DNA of 7,808 nt from Bacteroidota bacterium (GCA_006226555.1 SBGS01000048.1:1-7808), one strand, 5' to 3'. Numbered from the stretch's first letter, positions 1-5,933 are shown. The notes: generated by a model not told the origin, from the letters alone. A program made the numbers and translations.

Positions 1-180
1 GGTGCGATCACGAAAAGAACCTTACGAATCATTGTGGTGGTAAAAATCGGTAATCAATGTGCCTTTGAAAATGCATATATCACTCAAAATTACGATGGGT
101 CTTCTTATGGTAGATCAATTTATGGAGGAAGTGGAGCACCGGTTTATTTTGATTGTAAGGATGTAGACCTGTATAGGTAA
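1..180 (+). CDS. 3' end of an unrecognised gene (5' end outside window)
   Basis: The first frame is open from base 1 to a TAA at 178-180 and gives 59 residues; the other two forward frames close within about 50 bases. The peptide begins GAITKRTLRIIVVVKIGN and ends APVYFDCKDVDLYR. It contains two cysteines and many Gly, Ser and Tyr residues, as an exported or surface protein might. It lacks the G-x-Y-x-hydrophobic pattern and terminal lysines of the T9SS sorting domain seen downstream. I do not recognise the family. A strong terminator starts 37 bases after the stop, which supports a genuine gene end. Whether the gene belongs to the same cargo cluster cannot be judged from this fragment. Confidence 0.6.
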   Translation, partial: GAITKRTLRIIVVVKIGNQCAFENAYITQNYDGSSYGRSIYGGSGAPVYFDCKDVDLYR

Positions 181-211
181 TATTCTGGAAATTGTAAAAG
201 ATTTTTCATAG

Positions 212-285
212 AACAAGAACCGCCTTCGAGCTCATCGGAGGCGGTTTTTTGCTGTTCACAAAGTCAGGTGTGCAGTTTACAAAGT
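212..285 (+). repeat. Intergenic terminator-operator module, copy 1
   Basis: This 74-base stretch recurs at 2317-2389 with six substitutions and one missing T, so about 90% is identical. It runs from AACAAGAACCG through a terminator hairpin and its T-tract, then through two direct repeats related to GTTCACAAAGTC. Similarity stops abruptly at 285/286. The following 57 bases up to the ATG at 344 are not similar to those after copy 2, but have exactly the same length. Confidence 0.9.
218..250 (+). terminator. Rho-independent terminator of the left-edge gene
   Basis: Arms at 218-229 and 235-246 form a 12-base-pair stem (AACCGCCTTCGA with TCGGAGGCGGTT, one G-T wobble). The loop is five bases and a run of six T follows at 245-250. 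It lies 37 bases past the stop at 180, and 93 bases before the next gene. Confidence 0.9.
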
Positions 286-286
286 G
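254..286 (+). promoter_or_regulatory. Paired direct repeats, 21-base period (putative activator site)
   Basis: GTTCACAAAGTC (254-265) and GTTTACAAAGTG (275-286) are 12-base direct repeats spaced 21 bases start to start, about two helical turns, so they would face the same side of the DNA. They sit 27 bases upstream of the putative -7 element at 314-321, a usual place for an activator. The spacing and the GTT core recall LytTR response-regulator sites, but the match to that consensus is only partial. The identical arrangement recurs at 2358-2390. Confidence 0.5.
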
Positions 287-313
287 AATAATGACCAAAG
301 AATGAGGAATCAA

Positions 314-321
314 GATTTTTG
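314..321 (+). promoter_or_regulatory. Putative -7 element for the BspA-like gene
   Basis: GATTTTTG matches the Bacteroidetes TAnnTTTG motif except at the first base. It ends 22 bases before the ATG at 344, the same distance as the equivalent element at 2418-2425 before its gene. No clear -33 TTG is visible at normal spacing, so activator dependence is plausible. Confidence 0.4.
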
Positions 322-343
322 AAGAAACAATAAATCTTATCAC

Positions 344-2296
344 ATGAAAAAAACACTACTCACTTTACTGTTGTTCACAGGGGTTTTTAACCTTCTTGGA
401 CAGGTAACACCAGGTTCGCCGGATAATTTTATCACGGTATGGAATACCCTGACAACGACTTCTATTACAATTCCTACTTTCGGAAGTGGTTACAATTATG
501 ATCTTTATTGGGAAGAGGTGGGTAATCCCAGCAATAACGGAAACCTGCTTGTTCAAACCGGGAACGCAACGATTAATGGTTTAACAACTGGAACTGACTA
601 CCGTGTTGAAATATCCGGAGCATTTCCTAGGTTTTTCATGAATGGAAATAATGCAGAAAAGAATAAGCTTTCAGAAGTTTCGCAATGGGGAACGATTATT
701 TGGTCTCAAATGAACGCTGCTTTTTCAGGATGCTCTAATGTGGATGTTACCGCCACCGATGTTCCTAACCTAAGTAATGTGACATCATGCTCCTTAATGT
801 TTGCAGATTGTATTTCGTTGTCCGGGTTAAATGCCAATTGGAACTGGAATACCTCGAATGTGACGACCATGCTTGCTATGTTCTCGGGAGCATCTTCTTT
901 CAATCAGCCAATAGGTAATTGGAATACAAGTAATGTTACAGATATGAGAAGTATGTTTCAGAGTGCATCTTCATTTAACCAACCAATAGGAACTTGGGAT
1001 ACCGGTAATGTCACAGATATGAGAAGTATGTTTCAGAGTGCATCTTCATTTAACCAACCCATTGGCAGCTGGAATACTGTCAATGTCACCGATATGCGTA
1101 ATATGTTTGCGAATGCTTCGGCCTTTAATCAGCCTATTGGTACATGGAATACAGGAAGTGTAACTCTCATGAATGGTATGTTTGAGTCCGCATCAAGTTT
1201 CAATCAGGACCTTAATAATTGGGATACCGGAAATGTGACGAACATGATTAATATGTTTATCAATGCAACGGCATTTAATCAACCAATCGGAGGTTGGAAT
1301 ACGAGTAGTGTTACAAACATGAATAACATGTTTGCTAATGCAAGCTCATTTAATCAACCAATAGGCAACTGGGATACTGGAAATGTGACGACTATGATTG
1401 GTATGTTTCAGGGAGCATCTTCTTTCAATCAGCCAATAGGTAATTGGAATACAAGTAATGTGACCATAATGAATAATATGTTTCATAATGCAACAGCGTT
1501 TAACCAGCCAATAGATAATTGGAATATGATTAATGTCACCCATACTGGAGAAATGTTTAAAAATGCCAGTTCATTTAATCAGTCAATTGGTACTTGGGAT
1601 ATGACGAATGTTCAGTATCTATCAGGAATGTTTGCCAATGCCAGTTCATTTAATCAGCCAATAGGTAATTGGAATACAGCAAGTGTTATAAGCATGGCTC
1701 AAATGTTTGAGAATGCAACTTCATTCAATCAACCATTGAACGATTGGAATACAAGTTCTGTTGAGAGTATGTTCTCAATGTTTCAAAATGCAATTTCATT
1801 CAATCAATCATTGAAAGATTGGAATACACAGTCGTTAACAAATATGGGGCTTATGCTGAATAACTCAGGTATGGATTGTAATAACTACTCCCAAACGCTA
1901 ATTGGCTGGGCGGCTAACAGTAATACGCCGAACAATATTACCTTAGGAGCAAGCGGCATTCAATATGGCACAAATGCAGTCGCAGCAAGGGATCTTTTGA
2001 TCAATACAAAGGGTTGGACAATTGGAGGAGATGCAGCAAGTGGTATTGATTGCTCCTCAATGGCTTCAATTCCTGAAATTGAAATGATACTTGAGGCCTA
2101 TCCAAACCCGGCAACAGATATCCTGACAATTACAACGTCATTGCCAACGAGTGCGGTTATTACCGCTGCGAATGGAGCGATACTTGGAACGCTTGAGTTG
2201 AATGGAGAAACAAAACTGGATCTGCGTGCCTACGCACCCGGCGTGTATTTCATCCGTACACTAGACGGACAAACAGTGAAGTTCATTAAAGAATAA
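344..2296 (+). CDS. BspA-like (DUF285) repeat surface protein with T9SS sorting domain
   Basis: This 650-residue protein is predicted to be exported and displayed or released by the T9SS; the ligand is unknown. A Sec signal peptide spans about residues 1-20 (Lys-Lys, then a Leu-rich core, ending LLGQ). Residues 25-165 form the lead-in typical of this family, with the YRVEISGAFPRFF segment and degenerate first repeats near 127 and 152. Residues 179-503 are thirteen exact 25-residue repeats of the type MFxxASSFNQPIGxWNTxNVT. A capping segment containing Cys-512 and Cys-570 follows. Residues 586-650 are a type A sorting domain, from YPNPATD to the end, containing APGVYFIR and finishing TVKFIKE. 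DUF285 repeats are related to leucine-rich repeats and occur in bacterial adhesins, so a binding role is inferred. The ATG follows a putative -7 element by 22 bases, and no Shine-Dalgarno is evident. A terminator follows the stop by 26 bases. Confidence 0.93.
   Translation: MKKTLLTLLLFTGVFNLLGQVTPGSPDNFITVWNTLTTTSITIPTFGSGYNYDLYWEEVGNPSNNGNLLVQTGNATINGLTTGTDYRVEISGAFPRFFMNGNNAEKNKLSEVSQWGTIIWSQMNAAFSGCSNVDVTATDVPNLSNVTSCSLMFADCISLSGLNANWNWNTSNVTTMLAMFSGASSFNQPIGNWNTSNVTDMRSMFQSASSFNQPIGTWDTGNVTDMRSMFQSASSFNQPIGSWNTVNVTDMRNMFANASAFNQPIGTWNTGSVTLMNGMFESASSFNQDLNNWDTGNVTNMINMFINATAFNQPIGGWNTSSVTNMNNMFANASSFNQPIGNWDTGNVTTMIGMFQGASSFNQPIGNWNTSNVTIMNNMFHNATAFNQPIDNWNMINVTHTGEMFKNASSFNQSIGTWDMTNVQYLSGMFANASSFNQPIGNWNTASVISMAQMFENATSFNQPLNDWNTSSVESMFSMFQNAISFNQSLKDWNTQSLTNMGLMLNNSGMDCNNYSQTLIGWAANSNTPNNITLGASGIQYGTNAVAARDLLINTKGWTIGGDAASGIDCSSMASIPEIEMILEAYPNPATDILTITTSLPTSAVITAANGAILGTLELNGETKLDLRAYAPGVYFIRTLDGQTVKFIKE
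878..1852 (+). repeat. Thirteen in-frame 75-base tandem repeats
   Basis: Met-Phe recurs every 25 residues from 179 to 479 and Phe-Asn-Gln every 25 from 186 to 486, with no insertion or deletion in 975 bases. Units are diverged on average but contain long identical blocks. Bases 938-984 equal 1013-1059 (47 bases, one unit apart). Bases 886-936 equal 1411-1461 (51 bases, seven units apart). This suggests recent exchange between units. Confidence 0.95.
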
Positions 2297-2316
2297 TAAA
2301 CCTAACCAAATCAAAT

Positions 2317-2389
2317 AACAAGAACCGTCTTCGAGGGTATCGGAGGCGGTTTTTGCTGTTCACAAAGTCAGGTATGCAGTTCACAAAGT
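2317..2389 (+). repeat. Intergenic terminator-operator module, copy 2
   Basis: This is the second copy of the module at 212-285, 73 bases long because its T-tract is one base shorter. Most differences fall in the hairpin loop (CTC to GGT). The substitution inside the stem (C223 to T2328) turns a C-G pair into a G-T wobble, so the hairpin survives. The copy begins 20 bases after the stop of the BspA-like gene. Confidence 0.9.
2323..2354 (+). terminator. Terminator of the BspA-like gene
   Basis: AACCGTCTTCGA at 2323-2334 pairs with TCGGAGGCGGTT at 2340-2351: 12 pairs, two of them G-T wobbles, around a five-base loop. Five T follow at 2350-2354. It lies 26 bases after the stop at 2296. Confidence 0.85.
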
Positions 2390-2390
2390 C
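2358..2390 (+). promoter_or_regulatory. Paired perfect direct repeats, 21-base period (putative activator site)
   Basis: GTTCACAAAGTC occurs at 2358-2369 and again, identically, at 2379-2390, 21 bases apart start to start. The second copy ends 27 bases before the putative -7 element and 57 bases before the ATG at 2448, exactly as for the pair at 254-286. This suggests both genes answer to one DNA-binding regulator. Confidence 0.5.
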
Positions 2391-2417
2391 GCTGATCAAC
2401 GAGCAAAAGCAATTGCC

Positions 2418-2425
2418 AATATTTG
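2418..2425 (+). promoter_or_regulatory. Putative -7 element for the LamG gene
   Basis: AATATTTG matches TAnnTTTG except at the first base and ends 22 bases before the ATG at 2448. It occupies the same position relative to the direct repeats and start codon as the element at 314-321. Confidence 0.4.
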
Positions 2426-2447
2426 ATAAAAAGTAAAACTGAATCAT

Positions 2448-3428
2448 ATGAAAAGAACACTACTCGCACTGACGTTTATTGCTGCACAGCAAACCTTTGC
2501 CCAGGACATTACAAGTAATCTTGAGGCTTATTTTTCATTCAATGATGGTACAGCCAATGTAACTGCGGGACAGGTAACACAGGGAGGAAGCGTTTTTGGT
2601 GCTTTTTCAGATAACGACCGCTTTGGTAATTCAAATAAGGCCATGTTCTTCGATGGAATAGATGACTACATCAATTTTGGTGACCTGACCAATTACCGGT
2701 TTGGTTCAAACAGTTTTACGGTGGCACTATGGATCAACGCAGATATGGGTCAGGTAAATCAAGGCATTCCAATCGGGAAAAGAGGATTTACGGGAGGAGA
2801 TAAAGCGTACATGTTCGGGTGGGATTCTAATGGTCCTGGAACAACGACTGGAGAATTGATGTTGTATTACAGAGATGATAATGGTGCTGTTGGATACTCA
2901 AACTGGCAGACGCAAATCATTTCCGGAAATACATGGATGCATATCGCTATGGTTTTTGATCGTTCAGCTCAAATGTTGCATTTATACGTGGACGGTGTCC
3001 TTGAGAGCTCAAGAGATATTTCAGGTTTGGGAACCTTTGATGCCACAGGTACCTCTGCAGGAGAGCTAATGGCCGGAAGATCTTCAAACGGTGGACAGTA
3101 CTTCAGTGGATTGGTAGACGATATCTACGTTTTCAGAAGAGCACTGACAGGAAATGATATTTCAGCATTATTCAATGCACCGGATCCAACACTGGATGTC
3201 AAAGAGAATGCGTTAGTTACACTAAAAGCTTTCCCGAACCCTGCGCACAACCTGCTAACTATTTCCGGTAGCGAAAATGCAACAGCTGTATTGACTTCTG
3301 CAAATGGATTGGTAGTGGAAACGATCGAGCTAAATGGTGAAACTACAATTGATGTGTCAAGTTATGCTCCAGGCGTGTATTTCATCCGCACACAAGACGG
3401 ACAAACCGTAAAATTCATCAAGGAGTAA
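2448..3428 (+). CDS. Secreted LamG/concanavalin-A-like domain protein with T9SS sorting domain
   Basis: This 326-residue protein is predicted to be exported through Sec and then the T9SS. The signal peptide covers about residues 1-19, ending QQTFAQ before Asp-20. Residues 22-243 read as one LamG-like jelly-roll domain: LEAYFSFNDGTANV at the start, then AMFFDGIDDYINFGD, FTVALWINAD, WMHIAMVFDRSAQMLHLYVDG and FSGLVDDIYVFRRAL. These domains often bind glycans, but the ligand here is unknown. After a short linker, residues 258-326 are a type A sorting domain, starting LKAFPNPAHN and ending TVKFIKE. It is 42/65 identical to that of the BspA-like protein, and 20/21 over the last 21 residues. The first 18 coding bases differ from those of that gene at a single base, although the passenger domains are unrelated. 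No terminator separates this gene from the next, 40 bases downstream. Confidence 0.93.
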   Translation: MKRTLLALTFIAAQQTFAQDITSNLEAYFSFNDGTANVTAGQVTQGGSVFGAFSDNDRFGNSNKAMFFDGIDDYINFGDLTNYRFGSNSFTVALWINADMGQVNQGIPIGKRGFTGGDKAYMFGWDSNGPGTTTGELMLYYRDDNGAVGYSNWQTQIISGNTWMHIAMVFDRSAQMLHLYVDGVLESSRDISGLGTFDATGTSAGELMAGRSSNGGQYFSGLVDDIYVFRRALTGNDISALFNAPDPTLDVKENALVTLKAFPNPAHNLLTISGSENATAVLTSANGLVVETIELNGETTIDVSSYAPGVYFIRTQDGQTVKFIKE

Positions 3429-3468
3429 GAACAGGGCTATTTAAGTTACATCAATAGATTCATCGCGT

Positions 3469-3681
3469 ATGGTGGAGATCTTTACGGATCAAAAAGAACA
3501 GACCCTGACGGTACACCTTCCTTTTCCCGATACGGTTTGGATCGTGAATGCCAAAGGAATAGAAATCTTGCGTTTTGAAATGACAGAACATTTCGAGCTT
3601 GACCTGGGAAGCTTGCCTCAGGATGATTATTATGTTCATGCGAAATCCGGTTTTTCGGCCCGGTTCAAGAAGAATTGGTAA
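3469..3681 (+). CDS. Small cargo-less protein resembling a T9SS sorting domain
   Basis: The frame encodes 70 residues with no signal peptide or membrane segment, so as drawn it would stay in the cytoplasm. From Leu-13 onward it aligns without gaps to the sorting domain of the preceding LamG protein: LTV matches LTI, VNAKG matches TSANG, FELDL matches TIDVS, DDYYV matches GVYFI, and RFKK matches KFIK. Identity is only about one fifth, but the hydrophobic pattern holds throughout. The usual PNP near the start reads TDQ, and the Gly of the G-x-Y motif is Asp. It begins 40 bases after the LamG gene, probably on the same transcript, and the shared terminator follows its stop by two bases. ATG 3469 is the only in-frame ATG before the upstream stop at 3442, and no ribosome site is clear. 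It may be a decayed sorting-domain remnant, or a small protein keeping that fold for another job. Confidence 0.6.
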   Translation: MVEIFTDQKEQTLTVHLPFPDTVWIVNAKGIEILRFEMTEHFELDLGSLPQDDYYVHAKSGFSARFKKNW

Positions 3682-3683
3682 AG

Positions 3684-3715
3684 AAAAAGCCGCTTCAGGT
3701 CGAAGCGGCTTTTTT
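3684..3715. terminator. Bidirectional terminator between convergent genes
   Basis: AAAAAGCCGCTTC (3684-3696) and GAAGCGGCTTTTT (3702-3714) form a perfect 13-base-pair stem with a five-base loop. Six T follow on the + strand (3710-3715), and five A at the left become a T-tract on the - strand. It serves the + strand LamG operon ending at 3681 and the - strand lectin gene ending at 3717. Confidence 0.93.
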
Positions 3716-3716
3716 A

Positions 3717-5735
3717 TTAATGGTAGATTCTTCTCGATTCCGTTTTTCCGTCAATGCTCATGACCTGGAGGATGTAGAATCCACGGGCATTATTTTCTGT
3801 GAGCTGTAGCGTAGTTTCGAAAGAAGCTGCTTCCTGTACCACACGTCCCATTTGATCGATCAGTTTCGCCTGACAGGCAGTACTGAATTCAAAAGTGCTT
3901 ATCCCATTTAGGGTGTACTGATTTTGAATAAGCCCGTCGGATAGACACTGTTTTCGGGCGATTACAGGAGAAAAGTCCGTAGCGCCATCTTCATCTACCG
4001 TTTTCAATCGGAATAAGGCTGCTTCCAGTCCTTCAGGAACTTCAATGGAATAATGACGGTCATTTTGTGAGTAATGCGCGGCCTCCACGACATCAAGCGT
4101 GTAATAGGTATAGCCATCGATCGAATATTCGACCTCAAAATGATCCGTGCGATATTCACTGTGCGTGGTCCATGAGATCTCTTCCTCATTGCCGTCGCAT
4201 AGCGCCTGAAATTCTCCGAGCTCGGCAGGAAGTACGGTAACAGAGCTGGGACAGAAATATTGTTGATTGTTCAATCCTCCTGTAGCTGAGGTTGCTCCCC
4301 AGTATACCTCTGATTGCCCGCCAAAAACAGTATTTACAAAATCGCCAGTTGTTGTAAGTCTTAAGGCACCATCAAAATAGACTCTCAGGGTGTAGCTGGC
4401 AGGATCCCACTCGATCATTACTTCGTAAGTACCACCGTCATCAATATTTCCTCCGCCGGACTTGGCACAAACCGGTCCTGCATAAGGAGCACCCGGACCA
4501 AGCATGTTGCCATCGATCTCCACGGCAATATGATCACATCCGGTGTCGTATAGGTGAGTTGGATAATCGTTGTCATAGGTGTCGAACTCAATGGATAAAG
4601 CATTGGACAACCCACCAGCGCCTAACTGTCCACCATCTTGTCCGCATGCAGAGGATGAGCTGGGCTGGAATGTGAAAGTGTTCCCGTCCGCACCACCAAT
4701 GTTGTTACCGAAGTAATAATCCAAAGTCAGTGTAAATCCTTGTGCGAAATCAACGGTATTCGTATTCCACGAACAACCGGTTTGGTTGTTGACCTCAGCT
4801 GTGAGTTGGATGCACTGCTCTCCCGCTACTGTTATATATTGAGCATTTCCATTCAGGTTGAAACAATTGTCATTCAAAACAGTGACGTTTTGAGTGGTAC
4901 TTACCCCACAGATGGAATACTGAACGGTATAGGTATTCCCTGCCGTTGCATTGCTTACCAAGCCCGTCGTACTATTGATCTGGGCGCCGTCACCAGGTGC
5001 CGGATTGAACGAAAATACCCCACCACTGTCTCCTGTGATCGTACTTGTAGCTCCGCCACAGCTGGGAGCGATGGTAAAGGAGGCGTTACCTCCTACCGGA
5101 AGAGTGACATTTTGGGTGGAGGAAGTTGAGCAACCTACAGTGTATTGTACTGTGTAAGTTGTACCAGCGGTTCCGTTTGTGATCTGTCCCGTTGTTGGAT
5201 TGATCACCGCTCCATCTCCTGGAGCGGGGTTAAATGAAAACGTTCCTCCGGTATTACCGGTTACGGTTGCATTAGCCGTTCCACATGACGTAGGGGTCAT
5301 GGTAAACGATGCGTCAAAACTTCCCGGTGTGGCGTTATAGGCTAATGTTGCCCCAGTAAAGGTACCATCGAAATTACAATAGTACTCTGTTATCAAAACG
5401 TAGATCGTACCACTGTTAGTCGCAGTGTACGACACATTTGACTGTAAACCACAATTATCATCATTGTATGCTAACGATGTTGTTCCATTTGAAGCCAGGA
5501 CAGTGATCTGTGTGTCCCAGGAAGCATTGCCTCCGTTGCTGCAGAATGTAAAGTTGTAAACGCTGCCACAGACTGCATTGATGGTAAAGTATTGTCCATT
5601 ACTCACTCCGGATACAGTTTGATAACCTGCCGTTGGGGTAAGCGTGCCTGCGTTGACCTGTGCTCCGCCAAATGAACACTGTCCAAAAACGATGTTAAAT
5701 AAAAAAATGGATTGCAGTAGCAAAATGTATTTCAT
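3717..5735 (-). CDS. Modular secreted L-type-lectin-like protein with Ig-like repeats and a degenerate T9SS sorting domain
   Basis: This 672-residue protein is predicted to be exported and probably binds carbohydrate. The signal peptide is about residues 1-18 (ending NIVFG, before Gln-Cys). Residues 20-135 form a Cys-rich beta domain of the pre-peptidase C-terminal type. Residues 141-212 and 217-286 are two Ig-like repeats sharing FSFNPAPGDGA. Residues 291-500 resemble a legume/L-type lectin: SIEFDTYDN at 381-389, with Glu-383, Asp-385, Tyr-387, Asn-389, Asp-397 and His-402 laid out like the Mn/Ca ligands of concanavalin A. Residues 501-595 are a fibronectin-III-like module (LPAELGEFQA, then ISWTTHSE and HFEVEYSIDG) that often precedes the sorting domain in this phylum. 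Residues 606-672 look like a divergent type A sorting domain (AKLIDQMGRVV, GFYILQVMS, ending SRRIYH); the PNP start is missing. Sugar specificity cannot be read. It is transcribed alone, convergent with the LamG operon. Confidence 0.9.
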   Translation of the reverse strand: MKYILLLQSIFLFNIVFGQCSFGGAQVNAGTLTPTAGYQTVSGVSNGQYFTINAVCGSVYNFTFCSNGGNASWDTQITVLASNGTTSLAYNDDNCGLQSNVSYTATNSGTIYVLITEYYCNFDGTFTGATLAYNATPGSFDASFTMTPTSCGTANATVTGNTGGTFSFNPAPGDGAVINPTTGQITNGTAGTTYTVQYTVGCSTSSTQNVTLPVGGNASFTIAPSCGGATSTITGDSGGVFSFNPAPGDGAQINSTTGLVSNATAGNTYTVQYSICGVSTTQNVTVLNDNCFNLNGNAQYITVAGEQCIQLTAEVNNQTGCSWNTNTVDFAQGFTLTLDYYFGNNIGGADGNTFTFQPSSSSACGQDGGQLGAGGLSNALSIEFDTYDNDYPTHLYDTGCDHIAVEIDGNMLGPGAPYAGPVCAKSGGGNIDDGGTYEVMIEWDPASYTLRVYFDGALRLTTTGDFVNTVFGGQSEVYWGATSATGGLNNQQYFCPSSVTVLPAELGEFQALCDGNEEEISWTTHSEYRTDHFEVEYSIDGYTYYTLDVVEAAHYSQNDRHYSIEVPEGLEAALFRLKTVDEDGATDFSPVIARKQCLSDGLIQNQYTLNGISTFEFSTACQAKLIDQMGRVVQEAASFETTLQLTENNARGFYILQVMSIDGKTESRRIYH
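4878..5315 (-). repeat. Two tandem Ig-like repeat units inside the lectin gene
   Basis: Bases 5315-5100 encode residues 141-212 and bases 5087-4878 encode residues 217-286. The two copies share the order ASFT, TGG or SGG, FSFNPAPGDGA, TTG, TAGxTYTVQY and TQNVT, each with one or two Cys. They look like an internal duplication making a stalk or spacer between the N-terminal domain and the lectin domain. Confidence 0.85.
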
Positions 5736-5737
5736 GT

Positions 5738-5754
5738 CGCGAATAGTTTTCGCG
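5738..5754 (-). promoter_or_regulatory. Inverted repeat at the expected transcription start of the lectin gene
   Basis: CGCGAA (5738-5743) and TTCGCG (5749-5754) form a six-base inverted repeat around five bases. It lies between the -7 motif at 5756-5763 and the ATG at 5735. It could be an operator at the transcription start or, if transcription starts upstream of it, a hairpin in the short leader close to the start codon. Confidence 0.35.
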
Positions 5755-5755
5755 G

Positions 5756-5763
5756 CAAATGTA
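5756..5763 (-). promoter_or_regulatory. -7 element (TAnnTTTG) for the lectin gene
   Basis: Read on the - strand this is TACATTTG, a full match to the Bacteroidetes TAnnTTTG -7 consensus, ending 20 bases before the ATG. No convincing -33 TTG lies 17-23 bases upstream. Confidence 0.65.
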
Positions 5764-5812
5764 GGTTGCTAAAACGGTTTTGTATTGATGTTAAAAGCCA
5801 AATATCGCTTAG

Positions 5813-5907
5813 AATTGGAGCGCTAAATTGGTCTCAAAAAAAGAATGTTAAACAAATAAACCGTTTACTAAACCAATTTAGTAAATCGGTTAAATTGGAA
5901 TGCTAAA
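5813..5907. repeat. Direct repeats and TAAATTGG motifs in the lectin-lysS spacer
   Basis: AATTGGAGCGCTAAA (5813-5827) and AATTGGAATGCTAAA (5893-5907) are 15-base direct repeats with two mismatches, 80 bases apart. TAAATTGG occurs at 5824-5831 and 5891-5898, and its complement CCAATTTA at 5873-5880. GCTAAA also occurs at 5768. The 198-base spacer between the two - strand genes (5736-5933) is AT-rich and holds no gene. Confidence 0.5.
5859..5891 (-). terminator. Imperfect 33-base palindrome downstream of lysS, possible terminator or operator
   Basis: AACCGTTTACTAAA (5859-5872) pairs with TTTAGTAAATCGGTT (5877-5891) across the four-base centre CCAA, giving 14 pairs with one bulged base. On the - strand it starts 42 bases after the lysS stop and is followed by the T-rich run TTATTTGTTTAACATTC, so it could end lysS transcription. 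The stem is AT-rich and the T-tract is interrupted, so it is weaker than the other terminators here. A regulator site is the alternative. Confidence 0.4.
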
Positions 5908-5933
5908 AATGAAAAAAAACGGACTTTTATGAC

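Noticed and set aside
1..180. Reading the left-edge peptide as a T9SS sorting domain
   Set aside because: It lacks the G-x-Y and terminal K-F-x-K features present in the other cargo proteins, and it ends DVDLYR.
212..285. The duplicated 74-base module as ends of an insertion sequence
   Set aside because: The copies are direct, not inverted. Each contains a working terminator, and no transposase or target duplication lies between them.
878..1852. Regular 75-base repeats as a CRISPR array
   Set aside because: The repeats are contiguous without spacers, stay in frame for 25-residue DUF285 units, and are part of a long signal-peptide protein.
4740..5129. A 129-codon open frame on the + strand
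   Set aside because: It lies wholly antisense inside the well-supported lectin gene, has no recognisable domain, and arises from the low-complexity Thr/Gly/Asn coding of the other strand.
5736..5933. A riboswitch or small RNA gene in the lectin-lysS spacer
   Set aside because: No conserved aptamer pattern is recognisable, and the putative lectin -7 box lies only 20 bases from the ATG, leaving no room for a leader riboswitch. A small RNA cannot be excluded but has no positive support.
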